NCBI RefSeq assembly: GCF_014202425.1
Contig: NZ_JACHGT010000022.1
Location: forward strand, 1-64,000
Direction of reading: 5' to 3'
DNA: 64,000 nt
Source: Phytomonospora endophytica
GTDB taxonomy: Bacteria; Actinomycetota; Actinomycetes; Mycobacteriales; Micromonosporaceae
Below the pieces are notes generated by a model. The model worked only from the letters and a program-made list of their open reading frames with translations. It was not told where the DNA came from and did no database searches. Position numbers and translations under genes: made by a program. Each line of letters begins with the position of its first letter. The stretch's first letter is position 1. Of the stretch, positions 16,472-31,463 are shown one piece after another.

Positions 16472-18277
16472 ATGGACGACATGGCCGCCGTAGAGCAAGA
16501 GATCCCACAGCCCCGTGGCCGTGCCCGGCTCGGACTTCCCAAAGGCGAGATCACGAGCGCGACCTGGCGGGCGCTGTGGGGCTACATCCGGCCGCACCGG
16601 ACGGTCATCATCGTCAGCGGGCTGCTCGGCCTGGTCGGCAGCCTCGCCGGGCTGGTGCAGCCCCTCGCGGCGAAGTGGCTGGTCGACGACCTGGGCACGG
16701 GAGCGAGCCTGACCGGTTCGCTCCTGCTGCTGTCCGGGATGGTCGTGGCGGGGGCCGTGATCGGCGCGATCAGCAACTACGTCCTGGAGCGGACCGCGGA
16801 GTCGGTGATCCTCTCGGCACGGCGGCGGCTCGTCGGGCGGCTGCTGCGGCTGCGGGTCCCGGCGGTGGAGTCGGCCGAACCCGGTGACCTGATGTCGCGG
16901 GTCACCTCGGACACGACGCTGCTGCGGCAGGTGAGCACGCAGGCGGTCGTCTCGGGGATCACGTCGGCGATCACGCTGGTCGCGACGGTGATCATGATGT
17001 CGTTCATGGACGTCGTGCTGCTCGGTGTCACCGTCGGGGTGCTCGGGCTGGTCGGTGTCGTCGTGAGCCTGGTAATGCCGCACATCGCGCGGGCGACAAA
17101 GGAGTCGCAGGCGGCGGTCGGCAAGATCGGGGCCGCGCTGGAGCGGATGCTCGGAGCCTTCCGGACCGTCAAGGCCTCGGGGGCCGAGGACCGTGAGGAG
17201 GAGCGGATCGAGGGGGCGGCGAAGGTCGCCTGGACCGCCGGGATCCGCGCGGCGAAATGGCAGTCGCTGGTCGGCGTGACGGCGGGGCTGGCGGTGCAGA
17301 TCTCGTTCCTGGCGGTGCTCGGGATCGGTGGGGCGCGGGTCGCCTCCGGCAGCATGAGCATCGCGTCGCTGATCGCGTTCCTGCTATACCTGTTCTACCT
17401 GATCCCGTCGATCGCGGGGATCGTGCGCGCGGTGAGCCAGCTGCAGGTGGGCGCGGCGGCGATCTCGCGGATCAGCGAGGTCGACGCGATGGAGGTCGAG
17501 GAGTTCGCGAGCGCCGGGGCCCGCACCGCGACGGACGAGCCGGGCCGGGTCGCCTTCGAGCAGGTCCGTTTCCGCTACCGTCCCGACCTCCCCGACGTGC
17601 ACCGGTCGGTGACCTTCGACATCCCGGCGGGCGGGATGACCGCCTTCGTCGGGCCGTCCGGCGCCGGCAAGACCACGGTGTTCTCGCTCATCGAGCGCTT
17701 CTACGAGCCGAGCGCCGGACGCGTCCTGCTCGACGGGCGCCCCGTCGCCGACTGGCCGGTGCGGGACCTGCGCGCGGCCATCGGCTACGTCGAGCAGGAC
17801 GCGCCCGTCCTGTCGGGGACGCTGCGCGACAACCTCACCTTCGGCGCGCCCGGCGTCGGTGAGGACGCCATCGCCGAGGTGCTGCGCCGTACCCGTCTCG
17901 ACGGCCTGATCGAGCGCTTGCCCGACGGTCTGGAGACCGTCGTCGGGCACCGCGGGAGCAAGTTGTCGGGCGGCGAGCGCCAGCGTGTGGCGGTGGCCCG
18001 GGCGCTGCTGAGGAAGCCGCGACTGCTGCTGCTGGACGAGGCGACCTCGCAGCTGGACGCGGTCAACGAGGCGGCGCTGCGGGACACGGTCGCCGACGCC
18101 GCCAAGACGACGACCGTGCTGGTCGTGGCGCACCGCCTGTCGACGGTGACGATGGCCGACCGGATCGTGGTGATGGACGCCGGCGAGGTGCGGGCGGTGG
18201 GGACGCACGCCGAGCTGGTGGCGAAGGACCCGCTGTACGCGGAGTTGGCGGCGACGCAGTTCTTGGCGAGCGTGTAG
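16472..18277 (+). CDS. ABC exporter half-transporter (membrane and ATPase domains fused)
   Basis: 601 residues. Six-helix ABC type-1 membrane domain at about 30-330 ([20 protein letters not shown] to [17 protein letters not shown]), then an ATPase at about 365-600. The ATPase shows Walker [11 protein letters not shown]-loop [12 protein letters not shown], signature LSGGERQR, Walker [10 protein letters not shown] and H-loop VAHRLST. One gene only, so it probably acts as a homodimer exporting a lipid, drug or peptide. The start is ATG 16472; ATG 16481 is an alternative. It follows the EamA gene by 44 bases and may be cotranscribed with it. Confidence 0.92.
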   Translation: MDDMAAVEQEIPQPRGRARLGLPKGEITSATWRALWGYIRPHRTVIIVSGLLGLVGSLAGLVQPLAAKWLVDDLGTGASLTGSLLLLSGMVVAGAVIGAISNYVLERTAESVILSARRRLVGRLLRLRVPAVESAEPGDLMSRVTSDTTLLRQVSTQAVVSGITSAITLVATVIMMSFMDVVLLGVTVGVLGLVGVVVSLVMPHIARATKESQAAVGKIGAALERMLGAFRTVKASGAEDREEERIEGAAKVAWTAGIRAAKWQSLVGVTAGLAVQISFLAVLGIGGARVASGSMSIASLIAFLLYLFYLIPSIAGIVRAVSQLQVGAAAISRISEVDAMEVEEFASAGARTATDEPGRVAFEQVRFRYRPDLPDVHRSVTFDIPAGGMTAFVGPSGAGKTTVFSLIERFYEPSAGRVLLDGRPVADWPVRDLRAAIGYVEQDAPVLSGTLRDNLTFGAPGVGEDAIAEVLRRTRLDGLIERLPDGLETVVGHRGSKLSGGERQRVAVARALLRKPRLLLLDEATSQLDAVNEAALRDTVADAAKTTTVLVVAHRLSTVTMADRIVVMDAGEVRAVGTHAELVAKDPLYAELAATQFLASV

Positions 18278-18302
18278 GGAGGGTCCTGCGCTCTCACGGC
18301 GT

Positions 18303-18402
18303 GGTCGTGGCGCGGCTCAAGCAGGTCGTTTGTGTGAAGGGCTGGACGCGGCGATCCGAAGCGCCGGACCGCTCAACGCGGTCCGGCGCTTCGGCGTCCG
18401 AG
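18303..18402 (+). repeat. Inverted 100-bp repeat, copy B: rtcB 3' remnant plus hairpin
   Basis: On the plus strand this copy encodes the last residues of RtcB (VARLKQVVCVKG), but the stop TAG has become TGG, so it is a remnant and not a gene. It is followed by the 15-bp-stem hairpin (18357-18371 with 18379-18393, loop CTCAACG) and the same flank GCGTCCGAG. It could serve as a terminator for the ABC exporter upstream. Confidence 0.85.
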
Positions 18403-18440
18403 GAGTGCGGGCGAACAGGCCCGCCGGGCCGCCGTGTTCG

Positions 18441-19028
18441 CTACGCCCGCACCGACTCCACCAGGTTCGACCCCGTCAGCGCCTCCCCCTTCGCCCACTC
18501 CGCCGTCGTGCCGACCGTCGCGATGTTGGAGGCGAACACCGTCATCAGGGTCTCGTGGACCGTGCGCGCGTCCACGGTGCCCGCCGCGTTGGACAGTCCG
18601 ATGGCGCCGGTCGCGTCGGAGAGGATCTCCACGGCCAGTCCGCGGGCGTCGGCGTCGAAGGCGGTCGCGACGACGCAGTTCTGGGTCATGAAGCCGGCGA
18701 GGGTCACCGTCGTGACGCCGTTGGCGTCGAGCCACTCGCCGAGGTCGGTGTCGGCGAAGGACGAGGCCTTCGTCTTGTGCACGAGGTGGTCGTGGGGGCG
18801 GTCGGCGACCACCTCGTGGTTCTGCCACGTCTCGGTCCCCGGCGCGAAGATGGGCGCGCCCTCCGGGGCGTCGTGCTGGACGACGACGACCTTGGCTCCA
18901 CGCGCGGCGGCGGCGTCGATGGCGGTGGCGATGTTGGCGAGGGCGTCGTCGACGGGCGGGTGGGAGATCGGCAGCCTCCCCGTCGTGTACTCGTGCTGGA
19001 CGTCGATGATGATCAGCGCGTTCGTCAT
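18441..19028 (-). CDS. Isochorismatase-like cysteine hydrolase
   Basis: 195 residues. Starts MTNALIIIDVQHEYTTGRLP with the catalytic Asp. The Lys is in VHKTKASSFADT, and the Cys nucleophile is in LAGFMTQNCVVATAFDA near residue 115. The family hydrolyses amides such as nicotinamide or carbamoyl compounds; the exact substrate is unknown. It is followed upstream on the same strand by a GlxA-type regulator, a frequent pairing that suggests a shared regulon. Confidence 0.9.
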   Translation of the reverse strand: MTNALIIIDVQHEYTTGRLPISHPPVDDALANIATAIDAAAARGAKVVVVQHDAPEGAPIFAPGTETWQNHEVVADRPHDHLVHKTKASSFADTDLGEWLDANGVTTVTLAGFMTQNCVVATAFDADARGLAVEILSDATGAIGLSNAAGTVDARTVHETLMTVFASNIATVGTTAEWAKGEALTGSNLVESVRA

Positions 19029-19092
19029 GGGTCGAGCATCCCGCCCCGAAGACTCGGGCGCGAGGCGGGTTTCGGCCACACCGCGTCGGTTC

Positions 19093-20037
19093 TCAGCCAA
19101 GCGGCACGCGGAAGGTCCGGCGGTAGGCGGCGGGCGGGACGCCGAACTCGCCGGTGAAGTGCGGCCGCAGGGCCGCGGCGGAGGGGTAACCGCAACGGCG
19201 GGCGACGGCTTCGACGGGCAGGTCGGTCTCTTCGAGGAGCCGCTGGGCCGCGAGGAGCCGCTGGTGCCGGATCCATTGCGCGGGCGTGGTTCCGGTGCCG
19301 GCCCGGAAGTGGCGGTCGAAGGAGCGGCGGCTCATCCGGGCACGTTCGGCGAGGGCGTCGACGTTGTGGTCGACGGCCAGCGAGGTCAGCAGATGGGCCA
19401 GTACCCGCCCGATCGGGTCGCCGCCGGGCTTCGGGATGGGGTGCTCGACGTACTGCGCCTGTCCCCCGTCGCGGTGTGGGGCGACGACCAGATGCCGGGC
19501 GACGCGCGTGGCCGCCGCGTCGCCGTGACGGCGGCGGACGAGGTGGAGGCAGGCGTCGAGCCCGGCGGCGCTTCCGGCCGAGGTGAGCACGCGGTCTTCC
19601 TGCACGTAGAGACTGTCGAGGCGGACGTCGACGGTGGGATGCAGGCGGGCGAGCAGGTCCGCCTGGTGCCAGTGCGTGGTGGCCGCGCGCCCGTCGAGCA
19701 GGCCGGTGGCGGCGACGACGAAGGCCCCGAGGCAGAGGCCGACGATCTCGGCGCCTTCGTCGTGCGCGTGGCGGACGGCGTCGAGGATCTCGCGGCCGGG
19801 CGGGACGTCGGCGGGCACTCCGTAGGAGGGGACGACGACGATGTCGGCGCCGGTGATGTCGTCGAGAGCGCCGGGCGTCGACACCGACAGGCCGTCGGCG
19901 GTCGTGATCGACGGTCCGCCGTGGTGGGCGACGACGCGGACGTCGGCGCGCAGCGCACCGAAGACGCGGATCGGCACGGAGTCCTCGAACAGGGGTGTGC
20001 CGTCGAAGAGGACGACCGCCACGCGAGGGGGCGTCAC
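19093..20037 (-). CDS. GlxA-type AraC regulator with DJ-1/PfpI domain
   Basis: 314 residues from a GTG at 20037. The N-terminal half is a DJ-1/PfpI (GATase1-like) sensor domain (VAVVLFDGTPLFEDSVPIRVFG, IVGLCLGAFVVAATGLLDGR, with a Cys at the elbow). The C-terminal half is an AraC double helix-turn-helix (VDALAERARMSRRSFDRHFRAGTGTTPAQWI, VEAVARRCGYPSAAALRPHF). It probably activates the neighbouring cysteine hydrolase. Its GTGA start overlaps the stop of the upstream yccF-like gene by 4 bases, indicating translational coupling. Confidence 0.92.
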   Translation of the reverse strand: MTPPRVAVVLFDGTPLFEDSVPIRVFGALRADVRVVAHHGGPSITTADGLSVSTPGALDDITGADIVVVPSYGVPADVPPGREILDAVRHAHDEGAEIVGLCLGAFVVAATGLLDGRAATTHWHQADLLARLHPTVDVRLDSLYVQEDRVLTSAGSAAGLDACLHLVRRRHGDAAATRVARHLVVAPHRDGGQAQYVEHPIPKPGGDPIGRVLAHLLTSLAVDHNVDALAERARMSRRSFDRHFRAGTGTTPAQWIRHQRLLAAQRLLEETDLPVEAVARRCGYPSAAALRPHFTGEFGVPPAAYRRTFRVPLG

Positions 20038-20417
20038 AGGGCCGTGCGGGAGTCGACGATGCGCGCGCCGAGCGGGAAGAGCGAGACGGGGACCATCTTG
20101 AAGTTGGCGATGCCGAGCGGGATGCCGATGATCGTGACGCACAGTGCGATACCGCTGAGGATGTGCCCGATGGCCAGCCAGAGTCCGGCGAAGATGAACC
20201 AGATGACGTTCCCGATCGCCGACATGACGCCGGATTGCGGGTCGCGCACGACGGTCCGCCCGAACGGCCACAGCGCGTATCCGGCGATGCGGAAGCTGGC
20301 GATCCCGAAGGGGATGGTGATGATGAGGACGAAGCAGATGACGCCGGCCAGGGCGTAGCCCAGTGCCAGCCAGAACCCGGACAGGACCAGCCAGATGATG
20401 TTCAGGATCGTCTTCAC
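20034..20417 (-). CDS. YccF-family inner membrane protein
   Basis: 127 residues from a GTG at 20417. Two copies of the YccF repeat are visible: NIIWLVLSGFWLALGYALAGVI with IPFGIASFRIAGYALWPFGR, and NVIWFIFAGLWLAIGHILSGIAL with IPLGIANFKM. These give about four membrane helices. Function is poorly defined. It overlaps the GlxA-type regulator by 4 bases. Confidence 0.9.
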   Translation of the reverse strand: MKTILNIIWLVLSGFWLALGYALAGVICFVLIITIPFGIASFRIAGYALWPFGRTVVRDPQSGVMSAIGNVIWFIFAGLWLAIGHILSGIALCVTIIGIPLGIANFKMVPVSLFPLGARIVDSRTAL

Positions 20418-20506
20418 GATTCCATGGTCGCAGACCGACACCACGCTGACATCAGGGTTGTCACGGATGTGGCGGGCGGCGAACGCGGCCGCCGCCCGCC
20501 ACGCGG

Positions 20507-21493
20507 CTAGCGGGCGTGGAAGGCGGCCAGGATCTCGGCCTCCTTCTCGCGGGTGATCCCGGCCCGCAGGGCCGGCTCGGGTCCGGCGGCGGCCCGCCAG
20601 GCGAGCGCGGTCTCGCCGACGGGCCGGTTCCTCATGCCGGCGGCGATGGCGCTGGAGACGTCGCGGTTCATGAAGCCGGCGTATTCGGGGAGTGGGAGCC
20701 ACAGGCCGAGGGACTGCTCGCCCATCCAGGGCGCGACCTCGTGTTCGACGAGGAGGTCCTGCGAGACCCAGGTGAAGGTGACGTCGGCGTCGAGGGCGGT
20801 GGCGATGTCGCGGAGGAAGTCGCCGCGGGTCATGGGCGGGCAGATGCCGTCGTAGGTGCCGCTGGTGCGGGCTTCGGCGGCGTCGAGGATCCAGTCGGCG
20901 AGGTCGCGGACGTCGATGTACTGGAGGTTCTCGCCGGGGTCGCCGGGGGCGAGCATCTCGCCGCCTTCGGCGATGCGCTGCGGCCAGTGGCCGAAGCGGT
21001 CGCCGCGGTCGCCGGGGCCGACGATGAGGCCGGGGCGGATGACGAGGGCGCGGTCGCCGAGGCGTTCGCGGATCTGGTTCTCGCAGGAGACCTTGCTGGG
21101 CCCGAAGAGGTCCATGGCGGGGTCGTCGCTGTCGTCGGGGGTGGGTTCGTGGGTGGGGGCGGTGTCGGCGTTCTGGCCGGGGGTGGCGTCGTCGTTGTAG
21201 ACGCTGCAGGTGGACACGAAGGTCCAGTGCGCGACCTTGCCGGCGAGGACGTCGAGGGCGTTGCCGACCTGGTTCGGGAAGCGGGTGACGTCGACGACGG
21301 CGTCGAACTCCTTGCCGCGCAGGGGTTCGAGTCCCTCCACGGTGGAGCGGTCGACGGTCAGGTGGGTGACGCCTTCGGGTGCTTCACCGGTCTTGCCGCG
21401 GGTGGCGATGGTGACGTCGTGTCCGCGGGCGACGGCGTGTTCGGCGACGGCCTTGGACAGGTAGACGGTGCCGCCGAGTACGAGCAGGCGCAT
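20507..21493 (-). CDS. NAD-dependent epimerase/reductase-like protein, copy 1
   Basis: 328 residues. Rossmann start MRLLVLGGTVYLSKAVAEHAVARGHDVTIATRG, then FVSTCSVYND and GPSKVSCENQIRE (atypical SDR without a clean YxxxK), VIRPGLIVGPGDRGDRFGHW. The extended-SDR fold is clear and the substrate unknown. ATG 21493 is preceded by AAAGGA; an in-frame ATG at 21508 is less likely. A paralogue of equal length lies 24 bases upstream, and the two end in nearly identical DNA. Confidence 0.88.
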   Translation of the reverse strand: MRLLVLGGTVYLSKAVAEHAVARGHDVTIATRGKTGEAPEGVTHLTVDRSTVEGLEPLRGKEFDAVVDVTRFPNQVGNALDVLAGKVAHWTFVSTCSVYNDDATPGQNADTAPTHEPTPDDSDDPAMDLFGPSKVSCENQIRERLGDRALVIRPGLIVGPGDRGDRFGHWPQRIAEGGEMLAPGDPGENLQYIDVRDLADWILDAAEARTSGTYDGICPPMTRGDFLRDIATALDADVTFTWVSQDLLVEHEVAPWMGEQSLGLWLPLPEYAGFMNRDVSSAIAAGMRNRPVGETALAWRAAAGPEPALRAGITREKEAEILAAFHAR

Positions 21494-21517
21494 GGGTGGT
21501 CCTTTCATGGTGACGGT

Positions 21518-22504
21518 TCAGCGGGCGTGGAAGGCGGCCAGGATCTCGGCCTCCTTCTCGCGGGTGATGCCGGCCTTGACGGCGGGCGAGCCGTCGTTCC
21601 AGGCGAGCCAGCGGCGGGTCGTGTCGGCGACGGGCCGGGCGGGCATGCCGGCGGCGAGGGAGGCGGAGACGTCGCGGTTCATGAAGCCGCCGTAACCGTC
21701 GCCGCCCACCCACAGCGGGAGCGAGTCGGGTCCCGACCAGGGGCCGACGCCGGCGGCGGTGATGTGCTCGGGCGGCACCCAGGTGAAGGTGGGGCGGGTT
21801 CCGGCGCCTTCGGCGACGCCGTCGAGGAACTCGCGCCAGGACACGGCGGGCTGGACGCCGTCGAAGGTGCCGGTGGTGCGCTTTTCGGCGGCGTCGACGG
21901 CCCAATCGGCGAGGTCTTCGACGTCTATCCACTGGAGGGGTGCGGCGGGGTCGCCGGGGGCGAGGACCTCGCCACCCTGAGCGATGCGCCACGGCCAGTA
22001 GCCGAAGCGGTCGCCGGGGTCGCCGGGGCCGATGACGAGTCCGGCGCGGTAGATCGCGTGGGCGGCGGGGAGGGCGGCGCGGACGAGGTTCTCGCAGGCG
22101 ACCTTGTTGGGGCCGTAGAGCTCCATGGCGAAGTCGGCGCCGTCGTCGGGGGTGGGTTCGAAGACGGGACTGCCGGCGACGGTGGCGCCGACGGTGTCGT
22201 GGTCGGTGTAGACGCTGCGGGTGGACACGAAGCCGTAGTGGCCGACGGATCCGCCCAGGACGTCGAGGGCGTTCTTGACGTGGAGGGGGACGCGGGCGAC
22301 GTCGATGACCGCGTCGAAGGTCTGACCGCGCAGGGCCGACATCCCGTCGGCCGTGGAACGGTCGACGGCGGTGAAGCGCGCGCCTTCCGGTGGTTCGCCG
22401 CTGGTGCCCCGGGAGGCGACGGTGACGTCGTGGCCGCGCTCGATCGCTCGCCTGGCCGTGGCCTTGGACAGGTATACGTTGCCGCCGAGGATGAGTACTC
22501 GCAT
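21518..22504 (-). CDS. NAD-dependent epimerase/reductase-like protein, copy 2
   Basis: 328 residues, the same length as its downstream neighbour and colinear with it: MRVLILGGNVYLSKATARRA, FVSTRSVYTDHDT, GPNKVACENLVR, GLVIGPGDPGDRFGYWPW. The final residues REKEAEILAAFHAR are shared by both proteins. The pair is a tandem duplication, probably expressed together. The Lrp/AsnC gene lies 60 bases further upstream on the same strand. Confidence 0.88.
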   Translation of the reverse strand: MRVLILGGNVYLSKATARRAIERGHDVTVASRGTSGEPPEGARFTAVDRSTADGMSALRGQTFDAVIDVARVPLHVKNALDVLGGSVGHYGFVSTRSVYTDHDTVGATVAGSPVFEPTPDDGADFAMELYGPNKVACENLVRAALPAAHAIYRAGLVIGPGDPGDRFGYWPWRIAQGGEVLAPGDPAAPLQWIDVEDLADWAVDAAEKRTTGTFDGVQPAVSWREFLDGVAEGAGTRPTFTWVPPEHITAAGVGPWSGPDSLPLWVGGDGYGGFMNRDVSASLAAGMPARPVADTTRRWLAWNDGSPAVKAGITREKEAEILAAFHAR

Positions 22505-22564
22505 GTGGTGATCTTTTCCCCGGCCCGCGGTGAGGGCAAGGATGTTCGCCCTCGGCGGAGCGCC

Positions 22565-23014
22565 TTACTGCCGCAGGGGGTCGGGCGGGCGCTCGAAGAA
22601 GGTCTCCAGGACGACGATGCTCTGGGTGCTCGCCACGCCCTCGACGGTGTAGAGGCGGCGCAGCACGTCCTGGAGGTTCTGCGTGGTGGCGGTGCGGATC
22701 TTCACCAGCAGCGTCCCGGCCCCGGCGATGATGTGGGCCTCCTCGACCTCGGGGATCTCCGCGAGGGCCTCGCCGGTCGCGGGTTCGCCCATCCACGACT
22801 TCGCGTCGATGAGCACGTAGGACAGCACTCCCCTGCCCAGCGCGACCGGGTCGACGTCGACGGTGGTCCGCAGGATGATCCCGCGCTCGCGGAGTTTGCG
22901 GACGCGTTCGTGTGCGGCCCCGCTGGAAAGCCCGACGGCCTTGCCCAGGGCGGCGTAGGACTCGGTGGCGTCGCTCTGAAGCCGGGCGAGGATACGCCGG
23001 TCGATCTCATCCAT
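22565..23014 (-). CDS. Lrp/AsnC-family transcriptional regulator
   Basis: 149 residues. DEIDRRILARLQSDATESYAALGKAVGLSSGAAHERVRKLRERGII is the family's helix-turn-helix; the rest is the RAM effector domain (VEEAHIIAGAGTLLVKIRTATTQNLQDVLRRLY). Such proteins respond to amino acids or related ligands. It is divergent from the SMP-30 lactonase gene and may regulate it as well as the epimerase pair downstream. Confidence 0.93.
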   Translation of the reverse strand: MDEIDRRILARLQSDATESYAALGKAVGLSSGAAHERVRKLRERGIILRTTVDVDPVALGRGVLSYVLIDAKSWMGEPATGEALAEIPEVEEAHIIAGAGTLLVKIRTATTQNLQDVLRRLYTVEGVASTQSIVVLETFFERPPDPLRQ

Positions 23015-23044
23015 GCCTGAACCTTGTCTGTCATGAAGGCCTCA

Positions 23045-23074
23045 TTGCCGAAGCTGATTTGGTGATCCTATATT
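23045..23074 (+). promoter_or_regulatory. Promoter of the SMP-30 lactonase gene
   Basis: TTGCCG (23045-23050) and TATATT (23069-23074) are separated by 18 bases in an AT-rich pocket, giving a start near 23081 and a 26-base leader. The adjoining TGATTTGGTGATCC sequence could be part of an Lrp-type operator. Confidence 0.5.
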
Positions 23075-23106
23075 CAAGCCGAACAGAATCCAAGCTGGAG
23101 GCGACG

Positions 23107-24006
23107 ATGCCCGATCTGATTCCGGTGGTCTACGAACAGCTCGACGAGCGCTTTGGTGCCGTCCGCGGTGACGACTACCTCGAACGTCTCTGGAAGGGCG
23201 GACGCTGGACCGAGGGCCCCGCCTACGTCCCGTCCGGCAAGTACCTGCTGTGGAGCGACATCCCCAACGACCGGATCCTGCGCTGGGACGAGACCGACGG
23301 CTCCACGAGCGTCTACGCGACGGGCGTCGGCTACACCAACGGCCGCACGCTCGACCGCCGAGGTCGCGTGGTCACCTGCGAGCAGGGCGCCCGCCGCGTC
23401 ACCCGCGTCGAGCACGACGGGTCGGTCACCGTCCTCGCCGACTCCTGGAACGGCAAGCGCCTCAACAGCCCCAATGACGTGGTCGTCTCCTCCGACGAGG
23501 CGATCTGGTTCACCGACCCGCCCTACGGCATCACCACCGACTACGAGGGCGAGCGCGCCGAGCAGGAGATCGACGGGTGCCACGTGTACCGGATCGACCC
23601 GGTGAGCGGTGCGGTCGAGGCGGTCGCGACGGATTTCGTGCGGCCGAACGGGCTGGCGTTCAGCGCCGACGAGAGCCTGCTGTACATCGCCGACACCCCG
23701 CGCCGGCACGTGCGCGTCTTCGGTGTGGACGGTGCGGGGCTGACCGGCGGGGAGGTCTTCGCCGACATCACCGTCGGCAATCCCGACGGGATCCGCGTGG
23801 ACACCGGCGGCCGCGTGTGGGTCGCGGCGGGCGACGGGCTGCACGTCCACGACCCGGACGGGACCCTGCTGGGGAAGATCGCGATCCCGGAGGTCGCGGT
23901 GTCGAACCTGGAGTTCGGCGGACCCAAGCGCAACCGGTTGTTCATCACGGCTTCGGCGGCGGTGTACTCGCTGATGGTGACCGTGAACGGGGTGGCGCGG
24001 ATCTGA
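23107..24006 (+). CDS. SMP-30/gluconolactonase-family hydrolase
   Basis: 299 residues with CTGGAGG before ATG 23107. Beta-propeller motifs of the SMP-30 family are present: WTEGPAYVPSGKYLLWSDIPNDRILRWD (metal-binding Glu), GRLDRRGR-type turns, LNSPNDVVVSSDEAIWFTDPPYGI (the conserved NDxxV Asn/Asp) and VRPNGLAFSADESLLYIADT. It should open a sugar lactone such as gluconolactone. It is divergent from the Lrp-type regulator and converges on argH across a strong hairpin. Confidence 0.92.
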   Translation: MPDLIPVVYEQLDERFGAVRGDDYLERLWKGGRWTEGPAYVPSGKYLLWSDIPNDRILRWDETDGSTSVYATGVGYTNGRTLDRRGRVVTCEQGARRVTRVEHDGSVTVLADSWNGKRLNSPNDVVVSSDEAIWFTDPPYGITTDYEGERAEQEIDGCHVYRIDPVSGAVEAVATDFVRPNGLAFSADESLLYIADTPRRHVRVFGVDGAGLTGGEVFADITVGNPDGIRVDTGGRVWVAAGDGLHVHDPDGTLLGKIAIPEVAVSNLEFGGPKRNRLFITASAAVYSLMVTVNGVARI

Positions 24007-24011
24007 GCACG

Positions 24012-24046
24012 GCGCCGCCCCGGGAGCCCTGCTCCCGGGGCGGCGC
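24012..24046. terminator. Bidirectional terminator between the lactonase and argH
   Basis: A 15-bp perfect stem (GCGCCGCCCCGGGAG at 24012-24026, CTCCCGGGGCGGCGC at 24032-24046) with a 5-base loop lies between two convergent genes and can serve both. Confidence 0.85.
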
Positions 24047-24056
24047 GGGGTCTACG

Positions 24057-26709
<2,653 letters not shown>

Positions 26710-26736
26710 TGCTCTGCGCTCCTTGTGGCTTGCGGT

Positions 26737-30311
<3,575 letters not shown>

Positions 30312-30315
<4 letters not shown>

Positions 30316-31463
30316 GACGAGTACGCCGAGTTCTCGTGCACGTAGGCGTGCGAGAGGTCGTTGGTGAGGATCGTGGCGGTCGCGTCGCCGGCCTTGAGGT
30401 CGATGGTGATGGCGATCTCGCGGGGTTCCATGTCGACGAGGGAGCGGTCCTCGGCGGCGGCGCCGGCCCGGCAGATCCACACGCCGTTGATGGCGACGTC
30501 GAGCTCGTCGGCGTCGAAGACGGCGTCGGTGGTGCCGACGGCGGCGAGGATGCGTCCCCAGTTCGGGTCCTTGCCGAACAGGGCGGTCTTGACGAGGTTG
30601 TTGCGGGCGACCGACCGGCCGACGGTCACCGCGTCGTCCTCGCTCGCGGCGTTGACGACCTCGATGGCGACGTCCTTCGTGGAGCCCTCGGCGTCGGACA
30701 GGAGCTGCCCGGCGAGGTCCCGGCAGGCCGCGGTGAGGGCCCCGGTGAACGCCTCGGCGTCGGGCGCGACGTCCGAGACGCCCGATGACAGCAGCAGCAC
30801 CGTGTCGTTGGTCGACATGGCGCCGTCGGAGTCGAGGCGGTCGAAGGACAGCCGGCAGGCCTCCCGCAGTGCCTCGTCGGCGAGTTCGGCGGTGATCCGT
30901 GCGTCGGTGGTGAGGACGACGAGCATGGTCGCGAGGCCGGGGGCGAGCATCCCCGCACCCTTGGCCATGCCGCCGATGCTCCAGCCCGCACCCGAGTGGG
31001 TCGCGTTCTTGGGCTTGGTGTCGGTGGTCATGATCGCCTCGGCGGCGTCGGCGCCACCGGTGTTCGACAGTTCCTTGGCGGCGCGCTCCACACCCGTCAG
31101 AACGGCGTCCATGGGCAGGAACTCGCCGATCAGGCCGGTGGAGCACACGGCGACCTCGACGGCGCCGATGCCGAGGGCCTCGGCGACCTTCTCGGCGGTG
31201 GCGTGGGTGTCCTGGAAGCCTTGGGGTCCGGTGCAGGCGTTGGCGCCGCCGGAGTTGAGGACGACGGCGGTGAGGAGGCCGTCGGTGAGAACCTGGCGGC
31301 TCCACTTGACGGGGGCGGCGTGGACGCGGTTGGCGGTGAACACGCCCGCGGCGACCCGGGCCGGGCCGTCGTTGACGACGAGGGCGAGGTCCTTGTTTCC
31401 AGAGGCCTTGATACCGGCGGCGATGCCCGCGGCGCGGAAGCCGGCGGGGGTGGTGATGGTCAC
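30312..31463 (-). CDS. argJ: Bifunctional ornithine acetyltransferase / N-acetylglutamate synthase
   Basis: 383 residues from GTG 31463. Recycles the acetyl group between acetylornithine and glutamate, and can make acetylglutamate from acetyl-CoA. The autocleavage site is in [11 protein letters not shown], where a Thr becomes the N-terminal nucleophile of the beta chain. [19 protein letters not shown] and a C-terminal ending in NSAYSS are typical. Overlaps argC and argB by 4 bases. Whether it is mono- or bifunctional cannot be read from sequence. Confidence 0.97.

Noticed and set aside
18301-20358. 685-codon plus-strand frame after the ABC exporter
   Set aside because: It begins in the rtcB remnant and then runs antisense to the cysteine hydrolase, the GlxA-type regulator and yccF genes, all of which have strong family motifs.
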